In this document: positions 1 to 11,000 of the stretch, in pieces
How the letters are laid out: each line of letters opens with the position of its first letter
Numbering within the stretch: the stretch's first letter is position 1
Origin: Limnomonas spitsbergensis
Taxonomy: Eukaryota; Chlorophyta; Chlorophyceae; Chlamydomonadales
DNA: 64,000 nt
Direction of reading: 5' to 3'
Assembly: GCA_037349105.1 (NCBI GenBank)
Contig: JAYJMM010000114.1
Span: 5,013,501-5,077,500, forward strand
Notes under the pieces: generated by a model
What the model saw: only the letters and a program-made list of their open reading frames with translations
Told to the model about the DNA's origin: nothing
Databases searched by the model: none
Translations under genes and position numbers: made by a program

Positions 1-380
1 GCTACTGCAGAGCATCCTCTCTCCCACACATGCCCTTACTCTCACATGCCCATCCTGCCCTGAAGAAATACTTTTCCAAGGCACAGCATCCAGTAGCAGC
101 TTTTTCCCTGGGACCAAGAAGGCGGATGCTGCTGCAGAGCATCCATTCTCCCACACGTGCCCTTTCTCTCACATGCCCATCCTGCCCTGTAGAATGCTTG
201 TTTAAGGCACTGCATTCAAAAGTAGCTTTTCCCCTGGGACCAAGAAGGCAGAGGCTTCCCTAGAGCATACACTCTCCCATACATGCCTTTCTTCCACTTG
301 CCCATCCTTCTCTCAGAGACATGCTTTTCCAAAGCACGGCATCCAGTAGCAGCAAGCCCCCTGGTACCAAAGAGACGGAG
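1..380 (+). repeat. ~127-bp tandem repeat spanning an exon start
   Basis: About 2.7 copies of a 126-127-bp unit. The related blocks begin near 81, 207 and 334, each with a GCA-rich core followed by a run reading roughly 'cctgggaccaagaaggc'. The last copy is the functional one: its equivalent segment is the start of the SNARE exon, encoding SSKPPGTKETEA. The earlier copies look like decayed duplicates of the 3' splice site plus exon start. Seen directly by alignment by eye; the mechanism is inferred. Confidence 0.6.
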
Positions 381-3300
381 GCCACCGCTGAGCTGGACAC
401 CCGTGGGCTGTTGACCTTGCAGCAGCAGATCATGAAGCATCAGGACACAGAGCTGGAGCACATGGAGAAGGCCATTGGGAACACAAAGGTGCGGCAGGAG
501 TGGCGGGGGTGATGGGGGTTAGGGCAGGGGGTGCAGGCAGGGGAGGGGGAGGGGGGTGGGTATTCTGAACCCCTGCTGCGGCAGCAGATCATGAAGCATC
601 AGGACACAGAGCTGGAGCACATGGAGAAGGCCATTGGGAACACAAAGGTGCGGCAGGAGTGGCGGGGGTGATGGGGGTTAGGGCAGGGGGTGCAGGCAGG
701 GGAGGGGGAGGGGGGTGGGGTATTCTGAACCCCTGCTGCGGCAGCAGATCATGAAGCATCAGGACACAGAGCTGGAGCACATGGAGAAGGCCATTGGGAA
801 CACAAAGGTGCGACAGGAGTGGCGGGGGTGATGGGGGTTAGGGCAGGGGGTGCAGGCAGGGGAGGGGGAGGGGGGTGGGGTATTCTGAACCCCTGCTGCG
901 GCAGCAGATCATGAAGGATCAGGACACAGAGCTGGAGCACATGGAGAAGGCCATTGGGAACACAAAGGTGCGACAGGAGTGGCGGGGGTGATGGGGGTTA
1001 GGGCAGGGGGTGCAGGCAGGGGAGGGGGAGGGGGGTGGGGTATTCTGAACCCCTGCTGCGGCAGCAGATCATGAAGCATCAGGACACAGAGCGTGAGCAC
1101 ATGGAGGAGGACATTGGGAACACAATGGTGCGGCAGGAGTGGCGGGGGTGATGAGGGTGGGGGCAGGGAAGCGCATACAGGGGAGTGGGGAGGGGGCAGA
1201 AGGGGTTGTCGTCTAACCCCCTGCAGTAGCAGATCATGAAGTATAAGGACGGGCAGTTGAAGCACATAAAGAAGGCTGTAGGGAACACAAATCCTTAACT
1301 TGCTTTTATGGACTGTGCTGTGGGCATTATTGAGGGTTAGTCTCCAGGGTTTTTGAGGCCATTGTCGTTGGCCTTTCCGGCCTTCTCTTTTGGTCCTTTT
1401 TGTTGGTTTTGTTGTTTGCCTCCTTTTTAGTTTCTTCTCTTCTCCCTTCTGACCAGTGGGGCGCCCTCGCAGCCAAGCAGGGGTGGGATACGCTTGCTTT
1501 TCTGGATTTTTCTTTTCTTAGAGGCTTTGTTGAGGGCTAGTCTCTAGTGGAACTCAGGTGTTGAACTTGGTCTTCTTTGCCTTCCCGGCCTCTCCTTTTG
1601 TTCCTTTCCTCCTCTCTTTCTTTTAGTTCCTTCTTTACTCCCTTCTGAACAGTTGGGCGCCCATGCGGCCGAGCTTTGAGCGGGCCCAGAGGTGTAACGT
1701 TTTTGACAAATCCTTAACCCTAAACCCTAAGGTGGTGGTGTCGATGTTTTGGCGAGCAATCTCCCTGTGACAATCAATATAGCGATCACGACTGAAATGG
1801 ATTGTGCTAAATTTACCTGCTGAACGCCGCGAGCAAAATACAAAATTTCGGAGCTGTCCCAACTCCCAAGGCTCAGGCTCAGGTCTGTAACATGGGAATC
1901 GAGGGAAGCGCTTCTCATTTGACCTGATGCATTTACGTTAACTTCAATTCGTCTAATCACAATAGAACGGGAGATGGAAGATATCAATATCCAGACATAG
2001 TCGAGGTTGAAGCTGATGTTCGACGAGAGATGGCTGCGAATCAGGCACGACCAAGAACCCAGGCCAGCATTATAAGGCTTTTTGCCATTGCTGCGAACGG
2101 CGCGAATATTCGACTGAAATCGGAAAGGGCGCAAGAGGTTGCAGGCAGGAGAAAGGTTGGACGGCCACGAAATACGCATTCTGCATCAGCAGCTGCAGCA
2201 GCTGCGACGGAGGGGGAGACAGCAGCACCAGCAGCTGCACAAGAGGATGCACCGACAAACTCTACCACGGTACACTGCATGCATGTATGGCCCAGAACCA
2301 AGGGCCCACAACAATGCATTCTCTGGCCCAGAAAATGAGGTTCAAACCAGGCCATGTCCTTGCAAGACTGCACACGTTGTGTTATGTCAGAAATAGCCAG
2401 CATGGCCTCAGCCCAACTGGACCCCAATTGGTTTTTGACTGAGGGGACTGACTCGGGTGTCAGGTACACCACGGTAGACTCCAGAATCCTTGAATCTGAG
2501 GAATAGCTCCAAATCACATCGTTTTGAATGAGGTATCCCAGGCCCTCACAGCTCGTCATGTATGCTCAGTTTGTCTCTCTCCCCCGTGCAACGCACCGCC
2601 TTCACCCTCAACCTGAAATCCCAAAACCAATCGGTGCTTATTCCTCTGCACAGCGTGCCTAAACCATTATCTAACTTAAAGCCGTCCTCTCTCTCCTCCT
2701 GCATGGCACCTCGCCTGGACCCTGATCCCTAAGCCACTGAATGCTGTCTAAAACCCTAGACCCTTCACCAAGCGGTCTGATCACCCCCCCACCCCCCTGT
2801 GCAGCACGTCGCCCTTGCCATCGGCGAGGAGGTGAACCTGCAGACGCGGCTGCTGGACGACCTGCAGGATGACGTGGACGTCACTGGGATGCGCATGAGG
2901 GCGGCCACCAGCCGCGTGCGCCAGATCATTAGCTCCTCAGCGACGTGGAAGGTGCGCCAGATGGATGGGTGTGGCTTGTACTGTAACCCTTAACCCTGAA
3001 CTTGTGTGCCAGATCACCAGATTCTTTATGGCGTGGAAGCTGCGCCAGATAAATGGTTATGGCTTACACCTTACGTCCTTACCCTAAACCCTGAGCGCGT
3101 GCGCCAGATCACCAGTTCCTTGGCGACGTGGAAGGTGTTTGGATGTATACAACAATTAAGGTATACAAGTGACTTACCTTACACCCTTAACTTCGGCCAT
3201 ACAAGCCGATATTGAGCTCCTCGACGCGTGGAAGGTGCGTCACTAGCGTGTGGGAGGGGAGGCACAGATAAGGTATGGATGAGGCATGAATAAATCAGAT

Positions 3301-3982
3301 CTCCCACCAAAATCTGATTCTGCATCGTTGCCTTGATTATCACAGCTTGTTGGCAACCTTGACAGACTGGGTAAATTTTCAAAATCCAGAATAATGAACC
3401 CGACTTCTGTGCCCCCGTTTTTTTATCAGTGCAGCTTCTGCATCTTTGTCCCGAACATCACGTTTTCTTAGCAAGCATGACAGACTAGATGAATTTCAAA
3501 TCCCGAAATTGTAAAGCCGGTTCAGACTGTGCCTCGTTTTCTTCCATCAGGGCGGCTTCTGTAGAGGTCTTTGCCTTGATTATCCCGCCTTGTTGGCAAG
3601 CTCCAAAGACAGGATACATTTCAAAATCCGGAATTAAGAACCCGACTCCTGTGCCCCCTTCTCTTTTATCAGGGTGGCTTCTCCATCTCCGTCCTGATCA
3701 TCATGCCTTTGCGAGCTTGACAGACTGGCTACATTTCAAAAGCTGGAATGATGAACCCGATTCAGACTGTGCCCTTTTATTCTTTTCAGGGCTGCTTCTG
3801 CATCTTCGTCCCGACGATCATGCCTTCTTGACAGACTGGATAGGTTTCAGATCAGGAATCACGAACCCGACTCCTGTGTCTCCTCCTCTTTTCATCAGGG
3901 TGGCTTTTGCATCTTCGTCCTGATCATCACGCTGGTGGCCCTGATGGTAATCATCCTCAAGCTGAATCACCTGTTTGGCTGA
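347..3982 (+). CDS. Qc-SNARE (syntaxin-8 / SYP5-like), 3' part of gene, spliced
   Basis: Tail-anchored membrane-fusion protein of the Qc-SNARE class, expected on Golgi, endosomal or vacuolar membranes. Exons as I join them: about 347-488 (start uncertain, several AGs possible), 2805-2951, and 3899-3982 with stop TGA. All junctions are phase 0. The first exon encodes the start of the SNARE helix (GLLTLQQQIMKHQDTELEHM). The second continues with HVALAIGEEVNLQTRLLDDL and contains the zero-layer Q of NLQTRLLDDL. The third is a C-terminal membrane anchor (GGFCIFVLIITLVALMVIIL) ending KLNHLFG. The layout of SNARE helix, one transmembrane segment and a few lumenal residues fits the family (PF05739). 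The N-terminal exons lie left of the window. The first exon's second half is also present as four further intact tandem exon copies and one decayed copy, described separately. Which copies are spliced into mRNA cannot be told from sequence. Family assignment is firm; syntaxin-8 versus SYP5 is a lineage naming matter. Confidence 0.82.
426..1292 (+). repeat. ~160-bp tandem array of a complete 63-nt SNARE exon
   Basis: Copies of the segment encoding QIMKHQDTELEHMEKAIGNT plus K lie at 426-488, 585-647, 745-807, 905-967, 1065-1127 and 1230-1292. From the second copy onward each is preceded by a CAG acceptor (gcggcag). The first five are followed by a GT donor (gtgcgg, gtgcga). The fifth has small changes, and the sixth is decayed and has lost the donor. 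Between exons the repeated intron is about 97 bp and G-rich. Each exon is phase 0-0 and 21 codons long. Confidence 0.92.
1299..1735 (-). repeat. Dispersed repeat family A copy (LINE-related)
   Basis: This stretch and 5963-6375 are clearly the same sequence: a block with 'tgctgtgggcatt', two pyrimidine-rich stretches, then 'cagttgggcgcccatgcgg' and 'cagaggtgtaacgtt'. Read on the minus strand the family begins 'cgttacacctctgggccc', then 'gctcggccgcgtgggcgccc'. Fragments with that head recur near 4703, 5196, 6428, 7080, 24098, 26968, 27740 and 62460. It lies in the SNARE intron. A telomere-like CCCTAAACCCTAA follows at 1715-1730. Confidence 0.7.
1736..2804 (+). other. SNARE intron remainder, no supported gene
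   Basis: Intron sequence up to the acceptor at 2804. It contains a short open frame (2030-2338) whose middle is an Ala-rich simple repeat made of GCA/CAG triplets around 2185-2245. I see no conserved motif in it. The last 100 bp are C-rich with telomere-like CCCTA motifs, as in most introns of this window. Confidence 0.5.
2952..3898 (+). repeat. SNARE intron filled with decayed copies of both flanking exon edges
   Basis: Near 3003-3050, 3098-3136 and 3205-3240 there are degraded copies of the end of the preceding exon (gtgcgccagatca...gcgtggaag) with its GTGCG donor. From about 3425 there are four degraded copies (near 3428, 3549, 3671 and 3788) of the start of the next exon, each preceded by a T/C-rich tract with CAG and each reading approximately 'ggcttctgcatcttcgtcc'. 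Spacing is about 120 bp. The true exon starts at 3899. Confidence 0.8.
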
Positions 3983-4029
3983 AACTTCAGTCGGAAGCTG
4001 AGGGTCTGCCCTCGAAATCCTGGGCTGGC

Positions 4030-4080
4030 ACGCTGGTTGCCCTCGTCGTGCTTATCCTCCAGCTCCAGCACTTTTTCGGC
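4030..4080 (+). repeat. Diverged copy of the SNARE membrane-anchor exon after the stop
   Basis: Forty-seven bases after the real stop codon an open segment reads TLVALVVLILQLQHFFG. It parallels TLVALMVIILKLNHLFG of the real last exon. Many differences are at third positions, so it may have been coding for some time, or it may be an alternative last exon. It has no in-frame stop directly after the equivalent G. Confidence 0.7.
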
Positions 4081-4083
4081 AGA

Positions 4084-6413
4084 GGCTGCTGCAATGCTGC
4101 CCTCGATCAAACCACTTGTGCGGAGTCTGGAATTTCAAGGTTTTCATCCTGGCTTGGAGTTTGAACCCGGAGGCTGCTCGGAGGCTGGAATTCAGCCCTC
4201 GATCATCGGTTTCACCAGGCACCGATGTCAACGCAAGTAACAGAAGGCCGCATCAAGTGCACAGCCCTCTCTGGGCTGTGTTTTTTTGAAGTCCAAGGAG
4301 CTCTAGACCGCTGGCTTGGAGGCTGGACCAGAGGTCCATGGATTTGAAAGGAGCTGCTCCTGTCCACTTCCATGAAGCCACTGTCGTTGGGAGAGGCAGA
4401 CAAATCAGGGTGTGCAACAGGGGCCAGCTCGCAAGCCGAATGTCGGACTTCCTTTCCCTCTTCGCTCCAAGGGCTGTGGATAGGACTGGCGATGTCTGGA
4501 AAGGACATGTGACGGGGTATGATGAACTGCTGCTCCTGCTGCTCCCGCCAGTGCTGTTTAATACCCGACTGATACTAGAGCTCTGGAACAATATGAACAG
4601 CTTGACATCACCAGTACTAAGCCTGAATCCTCACACCTGCCAGGCTGAGCATGGACGGTGTCGAGACATCCTTGTCCGACAGACACTGCCAGGCATCACA
4701 TTTGATGACGTGACACCTCTGGGACCTGCTCAGATGGCTTGCCTGCGGTAGCGTCCATCTGTCCGGCATGACATTGTGAGCTATTTGCCTTGCTTGACCT
4801 TTTAACAGTAGTGTGTCCGGTAGAAGGTTCCACGGAACTTTTTGCCTCCAAAGCCATACGATCTGCGTAACATCTGGGGGAAACTGAATATCTGAAGTTT
4901 TTTCGGGAGGCTGCTGAGGACCCTCGGCATCAGCCTCAGCTTGAAGCACTGGAATGGTAAGGGCCGGCATAGGTGGGGTGTTCTGGCTTCGAGGAAGATG
5001 TGGTAGATTTCGATGAGCGCCATAATGATCTGACGTCTCCTCAGGGGGTATTCTCCTTTCGCTTCTTTCTGTCTAAGCTTGTTATATTTCCAGCCAGATT
5101 GTTGAATACCGACATGGTCGAGGTTTTTTGGACAGGCCTTATGAGCAGGGCCCGGAGATGCATCTTTTTACTTGAATAGTTGAATGGTGTTGCATCTGTT
5201 GGCCTTGCTCAAAAGTCCCGACCGCGAGGGCATCATACAACCTGACTTGGAGAGAAAAAAGGCTAGTAGAACCGAGGGGGGGGCAAAAAAAGCCATCATC
5301 AAATCAAAAAATTGTCATCGACCCCTGGCAGACAACCAACCCCCAGAACCTAGTGAAACCCTCATTCTTCAATCAAACATCGGAGCTGTAAGGTGAAAGA
5401 GGGGTCCAATCCCATCAGCTGATCAGAGCGCTTCTCATGGTATCCACTGGCCTGGCTGGTTATCATATGTCAAACGTCCAACCCAAAAGATATAAATAAT
5501 GAATGGGATCCAACCCGGGATACATTGAGCCTGTAGAGCAGAGCCCTAGGAATAATGACGGGGCACACTGGAGAACCTGCTCAGAAGGCTCTTACACGTG
5601 ATCGGAAACAAATAGGACGACATGAAATATAAAGAGAAACATCAAGAACAAAAGGAGTGAAAAGGAACAGAAAGGGCAAAAGGAAAAAAAAAACGAGAAA
5701 GGGCAGTAAAACAAGGAAGTTCGAATCCCCAACCCACTAGCTTCTAACTCTGAACAGCGATACAGCATCCAACAAATCATGCACCGATTAGCTGGGCAAC
5801 CACGCGGCCGAGCCAATTGAGCAGGGCCCAGAGGTGCAAAATCATTAGCATCATGCACCAAAGCTAGCAGCTGCCCTACAGCGCCTACCCGTCACAGCGG
5901 TGTTGGCACTCGTTGACGCAGCCTACGAGCAAGCGCAGCTGTACCAGGCTGAGCAGGGGTGGGATGCACTTGCTTTTGTGGACTGTGCTGTGGGCATTGT
6001 TGAGGGTTAGTCTCTAGGGATTCTGAGGCGCCGGTGTCGTTTGCCTTTCTGGCCTTCCCTTTTGGTCCTTTTTTGTTGTTTGCCCCCTTTTTAGTTCTCC
6101 TCTTCTCCCTTCTGATCAGTGGGGCGCCCTCGCGGCCAAGCAGGGTGGGTACACTTGTTTTTGTGGACTTTTCTATTTTTAGAGGCTTTGTTGAGGGCTA
6201 GTCTCTAGTGGAACTCAATTGTCGGACTTGGTCTTCTTTGCCTTCCCGGCCTATCCTTTTGTTCCTTTCCTTCCTCCTCCTTTTAGTTTCATCTTTCTCC
6301 CTTCTGAGCAGTTGGGCGCCCACGCGGCCGAGCTATGCGCGGGCCCAGAGGTGTAACGTTATTGACCAAAGCTAGGGCATCCCACACATCGAACAGGTCC
6401 CATTCAAGTCCTG
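4084..6413. other. Intergenic region with repeat fragments, no supported gene
   Basis: Contains family A heads near 4703-4745 and 5190-5250 (+), a family A piece in reverse orientation near 5780-5850, and the larger family A copy at 5963-6375. A stretch near 5700-5730 contains 'agttcgaatcccc', which resembles a tRNA B-box and could belong to a tRNA-derived SINE. I cannot fold a tRNA around it. Open frames here look like chance. Confidence 0.5.
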
Positions 6414-6419
6414 TTGCAA

Positions 6420-6610
6420 CGGGTTAATGTCGTTACACCTCTGGGCCAAGCTGTTATGAAGCTCGGCCAAGTCGGCAAACAAAAAAGTCAGCTAGGAAAG
6501 TCAAGGGAGGGGGCACATGAGGACAGGAAGGATAGCAAGTTCACCCACCGAACAAGAACACAAAGGCCGGGCAAACCGTATCCCCTGCACCTGAAGAGAC
6601 TAGCCTTCAA
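6420..6610 (+). repeat. LINE-derived 3' fragment (family A)
   Basis: Starts with the family A head ('gttacacctctgggcc'). It continues with 'aagtcagctaggaaagtca' and ends with 'ggcaaaccgtatcccctgc'. The same order of motifs is found on the minus strand at 61190-61340, the 3' region of the truncated LINE, so this copy is probably a short fragment or SINE sharing that LINE's tail. Confidence 0.6.
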
Positions 6611-6729
6611 AAAGCTCAACTACACGTTGCAAACAGTGAAAGTCCGTGGCTTCCGTTGGGTGGCCTGCAAGACAAAGGCAGTGGAAGCAAGCATGTCACA
6701 GCACATCCTCCACATGCTGGCCATTTCCA

Positions 6730-6870
6730 CTTGCCCAGCAACTTAAGCAGCAGCGTGTCCGCTGGCGGCTGGCCGTGGCTGCTGTCCGCTGGCTGCTGGC
6801 CGTATCCGCTGGCCACTGGCTGCTGGCCGCTGGCCGCTGGCCATGTCCGCTGGCCGCTGACCGTTGGGCC
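6730..6870 (+). repeat. Short GC-rich simple repeat (gctggccgctggc)
   Basis: Imperfect tandem repeat of about 10-14 bp based on 'cgctggccgctggc', running from about 6758 to 6860. The several open frames across it are by-products of the repeat. Confidence 0.7.
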
Positions 6871-7077
6871 ATCCTATACTGTCTGCTGTGTCGATAGTGC
6901 CGAATCGCAGCAGCTGCAGGGCAGTGGCTACCAGTTTGGGGCCAGCTGCTCCAGTGCATCGAGTGTATCCAACAGTTCACTGGTGTGCCTTCAGGGTTTA
7001 GGGTTTAGGGTTTGTGTTCCCTTCAGGGTTCAGGCGCCCTGCCTAACCGTGCGCTGCGTGGTGGCAGCCATGCGTTA

Positions 7078-7290
7078 ATGACGTTACACCTATGGGCCCT
7101 GCTCAAAAGGCTCGACTGCATGGGCGCCCAACTAATCGGTTGGGAGGAAAGAAACAACGCGACCGGTCAGGACAACATAGGGAAAAGGGGAAATTAGGTC
7201 CAGGGATACAGAAAAGGCCGGGGAAAAGGCTGAAAGGGCTGCCTTGCTGTGCTGCTGCTGACCCCGCTAGGTTGTAGTAAAAGTGGTGCA
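7078..7290 (+). repeat. Family A copy
   Basis: Head 'gacgttacacctatgggc' followed by 'gggcgcccaacta' and the purine-rich body 'gggaggaaagaaac', as in other members. It is followed by a spacer without recognisable features up to the nuclease gene. Confidence 0.65.
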
Positions 7291-8011
7291 CGTAACGCCA
7301 CCAGTCTTGCTGTACAGGCTGGATCTACATCTCCCTCATTACCCCTCAGCTGCCTGCGAACAAGAGCAGCCTTGCAGTCTGACGCAGGTGTTGAAACAGT
7401 CTGGACTGCATCCTGCTGTTGAGGCACTGCCGCAGCCGGAGGCTGCCAGTGGCCCACACCATACCTCTGTAGTTGGTTGCAGGCGCTGCGTATTGAGGTG
7501 CCCACTGGGTGCGATTACGCCGCCTGATGGCTCATCAGTGATGAGTGATGACATGACCCCCTAGGGCCATGCCACTCAGGGAGTCAGGGTCCAAGGGTTC
7601 ACGTCATGGCCAATGAAACTGTGTGGTTCGTTTCTAGGGGCTCACAGCGGGTGACAGCTCTCTCTAAGACAACCTTAACCACATCAAAAAGTGTGCCTCT
7701 TGACGGGAGGTACCGGTTATTGAAAATAGAGGAAGGGAATAACGTATTTTGCAGCGTGTATTACTTCAGAAGTTTACAAGTTACAACTACCGATACCTGG
7801 CTGTAGCTACGATCGCCTCTCGAAAGAGGGCATGTGCACCCGCAGCCATGTTTCTGGCAGAGGTTTCTGGGGACCCTTTTGATAAAAAAAGCCGTACTAC
7901 CCGTCCGTGACGGGGTCGGGGGCGGGTCGAGGGGTGGTCCTCGTTAAAGTGTGAATACACTAATTTGTTGCGGCAGCGCTTGCACCCTTCCGCGCAATCC
8001 TGTCGCTTGCA
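7291..8011 (+). other. Upstream region of the nuclease gene
   Basis: No exon or repeat recognised. Around 7870-7940 it becomes strongly G-rich, which might be part of the promoter or 5' UTR. There is no clear TATA box near the expected start. The adjacent ATG at 8012 opens a frame that fits the protein family. Confidence 0.35.
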
Positions 8012-11000
8012 ATGGAGGAGCAGGTGAAGGGGCTGGAGCAGAGCGAGCTGGTTCTGCTCGTCAAGGCGGCTCAGAAGCAACAAATCGCCGGCACGCTCGG
8101 CAACTGGGCCGACTTCCTGAAGGTGTCTGCCTGCCGCCCGAAATTGTCTGGCTTCCTTTAAGGTCGAATACGAAGTATTAAAATGATGTGGCTGCTTCGC
8201 TCATCATCGCTGCTTGTGCGTGAAACGCAGGCGAAGCTCCCGGCATGGGCGCCCTCCGACCCGGCCCGGCAGAAGCGCGAGGTAAGGAACCATGTCTTGA
8301 CCTCGACCGCCTCCTGCTTCTCTTATTTCCCCACTTAGATGCATCATAAAGGGGACTCGCGAATAGGCTGGCTCGTGTGTTAACCAGCTGTAGCCAGATG
8401 GGTATGGCCAGCTCACATGTCACTATGGCTCCATGCTGGCTCCCCACCCTCTCCTCCCCACCCTCTCACATGCCGCTATGGCTCCATGCTGGCTCCCCAA
8501 CCTCTCCTCCCCACCCTATCACATGCCACAATGGCTCCATCCTCTCCTCCCCACCCTCGCACATGCCACTATGGCTCCATGCTGGCTCCCCACCCTCTCC
8601 TCCCCACCCTCTCACATGCCACTATGGCCCCACCCTCTCCTCCCACCCTTTCACATGCTTCTCTTGCTCGATGCTGGCTCTCTACCCTCTCATCCCCACC
8701 CTCTCCTCCCCACCCTCTCCTCCCACCCTCTCACACGCCTCTCTTGCTCGATGCTGGCTCTCCACCGTCTCCTCCCCACCCTCTCCTCCCAACCCTCGTC
8801 TCCCAACCCTCTCACATGCACCCCGATAAATATCCCTCACCAATGTTTATTTCAGTTTGAACCAGACCAATGGGACCAAATCTGGACCGGTGGCCCATGC
8901 AGCAGGGCTTGCTATGCCATGTCCCCAAAGCCGCCGTGGGCCATGATGCAGCTGAATTGTAGCTGGAGCATTCTGAATTGTAGCTGAAGCATTCTGAATT
9001 GCAGCTGAAGCATTCTGAATTGTAGCTGAAGCATTCTGAATTGTAGCTGAAGCATTCTGAATTGTAGCTGAAGCATTCTGAATTGTAGCTGGAGCATTCT
9101 GAATTGTAGCTGAAGCATTCTAAATTGCAGCTGAAGCATTCTGAATTGTAGCTGGAGCATTCTGCATTGTAGCTGAAGCATTCTGAATTGCAGCTGAAGC
9201 ATTCTGAATTGTGGCTGAAGCTTTCTGAATTGTGGCGGAATTGTAGCTGAAGCATTCCCAAGGAGACAGTGACACGTAGGGTGGGCCTGTCTCTGCCTCG
9301 TCGTTGGATAATTCCATGGCTGCACACGCATGGTGGGCGGCAATGGGATTATCCCAGGACATGTCTATGGGTGAACGCTTAACATGGGTGAAGTTGCATG
9401 GGGGAGCTATCAGGGCCTGCCCGCGTAGTCATCGTCTTGTACTGTCTCATCACAATGGTCATGGCCTCATAGGACAAGTTATTTGTTTTGTCTGTTGTTC
9501 CTTACCAAATCGCTGTGTTGTCAGTTGGCATGATTTGTGGTTCCTGGGGAGAAAAAAGTGAAGCGTAAAATGTTAACCATTCTTGTTTTAGTTGCCTTAA
9601 CATACTTGGTTAAGTTGCTCTCTTCAGAGTGAGCGTAACACATTTAAAGTGGTCTGCGGCCGTAGTACCGGTACCTGCTTGTGCGTGAAACGCAGGCGAA
9701 GCTCCCGGCATGGGCGCCCTCCGACCCGGCCCGGCAGAAGCGCGAGGTAAGGAACCATGTCTTGACCTCGACCGCCTCCTGCTTCTCTTATTTCCCCACT
9801 TAGATGCATCATAAAGGGGACTCGCGAATAGGCTGGCTCGTGTGTTAACCAGCTGTAGCCAGATGGGTATGGCCAGCTCACATGTCACTATGGCTCCATG
9901 CTGGCTCCCCACCCTCTCCTCCCCACCCTCTCACATGCCGCTATGGCTCCATGCTGGCTCCCCAACCTCTCCTCCCCACCCTATCACATGCCACAATGGC
10001 TCCATCCTCTCCTCCCCACCCTCGCACATGCCACTATGGCTCCATGCTGGCTCCCCACCCTCTCCTCCCCACCCTCTCACATGCCACTATGGCCCCACCC
10101 TCTCCTCCCACCCTTTCACATGCTTCTCTTGCTCGATGCTGGCTCTCTACCCTCTCATCCCCACCCTCTCCTCCCCACCCTCTCCTCCCACCCTCTCACA
10201 CGCCTCTCTTGCTCGATGCTGGCTCTCCACCGTCTCCTCCCCACCCTCTCCTCCCAACCCTCGTCTCCCAACCCTCTCACATGCACCCCGATAAATATCC
10301 CTCACCAATGTTTATTTCAGTTTGAACCAGACCAATGGGACCAAATCTGGACCGGTGGCCCATGCAGCAGGGCTTGCTATGCCATGTCCCCAAAGCCGCC
10401 GTGGGCCATGATGCAGCTGAATTGTAGCTGGAGCATTCTGAATTGTAGCTGAAGCATTCTGAATTGCAGCTGAAGCATTCTGAATTGTAGCTGAAGCATT
10501 CTGAATTGTAGCTGAAGCATTCTGAATTGTAGCTGAAGCATTCTGAATTGTAGCTGGAGCATTCTGAATTGTAGCTGAAGCATTCTAAATTGCAGCTGAA
10601 GCATTCTGAATTGTAGCTGGAGCATTCTGCATTGTAGCTGAAGCATTCTGAATTGCAGCTGAAGCATTCTGAATTGTGGCTGAAGCTTTCTGAATTGTGG
10701 CGGAATTGTAGCTGAAGCATTCCCAAGGAGACAGTGACACGTAGGGTGGGCCTGTCTCTGCCTCGTCGTTGGATAATTCCATGGCTGCACACGCATGGTG
10801 GGCGGCAATGGGATTATCCCAGGACATGTCTATGGGTGAACGCTTAACATGGGTGAAGTTGCATGGGGGAGCTATCAGGGCCTGCCCGCGTAGTCATCGT
10901 CTTGTACTGTCTCATCACAATGGTCATGGCCTCATAGGACAAGTTATTTGTTTTGTCTGTTGTTCCTTACCAAATCGCTGTGTTGTCAGTTGGCATGATT

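Noticed and set aside
5700..5730. tRNA-like B-box 'agttcgaatcccc'
   Set aside because: I could not find a matching A-box or a cloverleaf with acceptor stem around it. At most it is part of a SINE.
8377..10808. Pro/His/Leu- and Asn/Ser/Cys-rich frames appearing twice
   Set aside because: They cover the CT-rich and 21-bp minisatellites of the duplicated 1465-bp intron segment.
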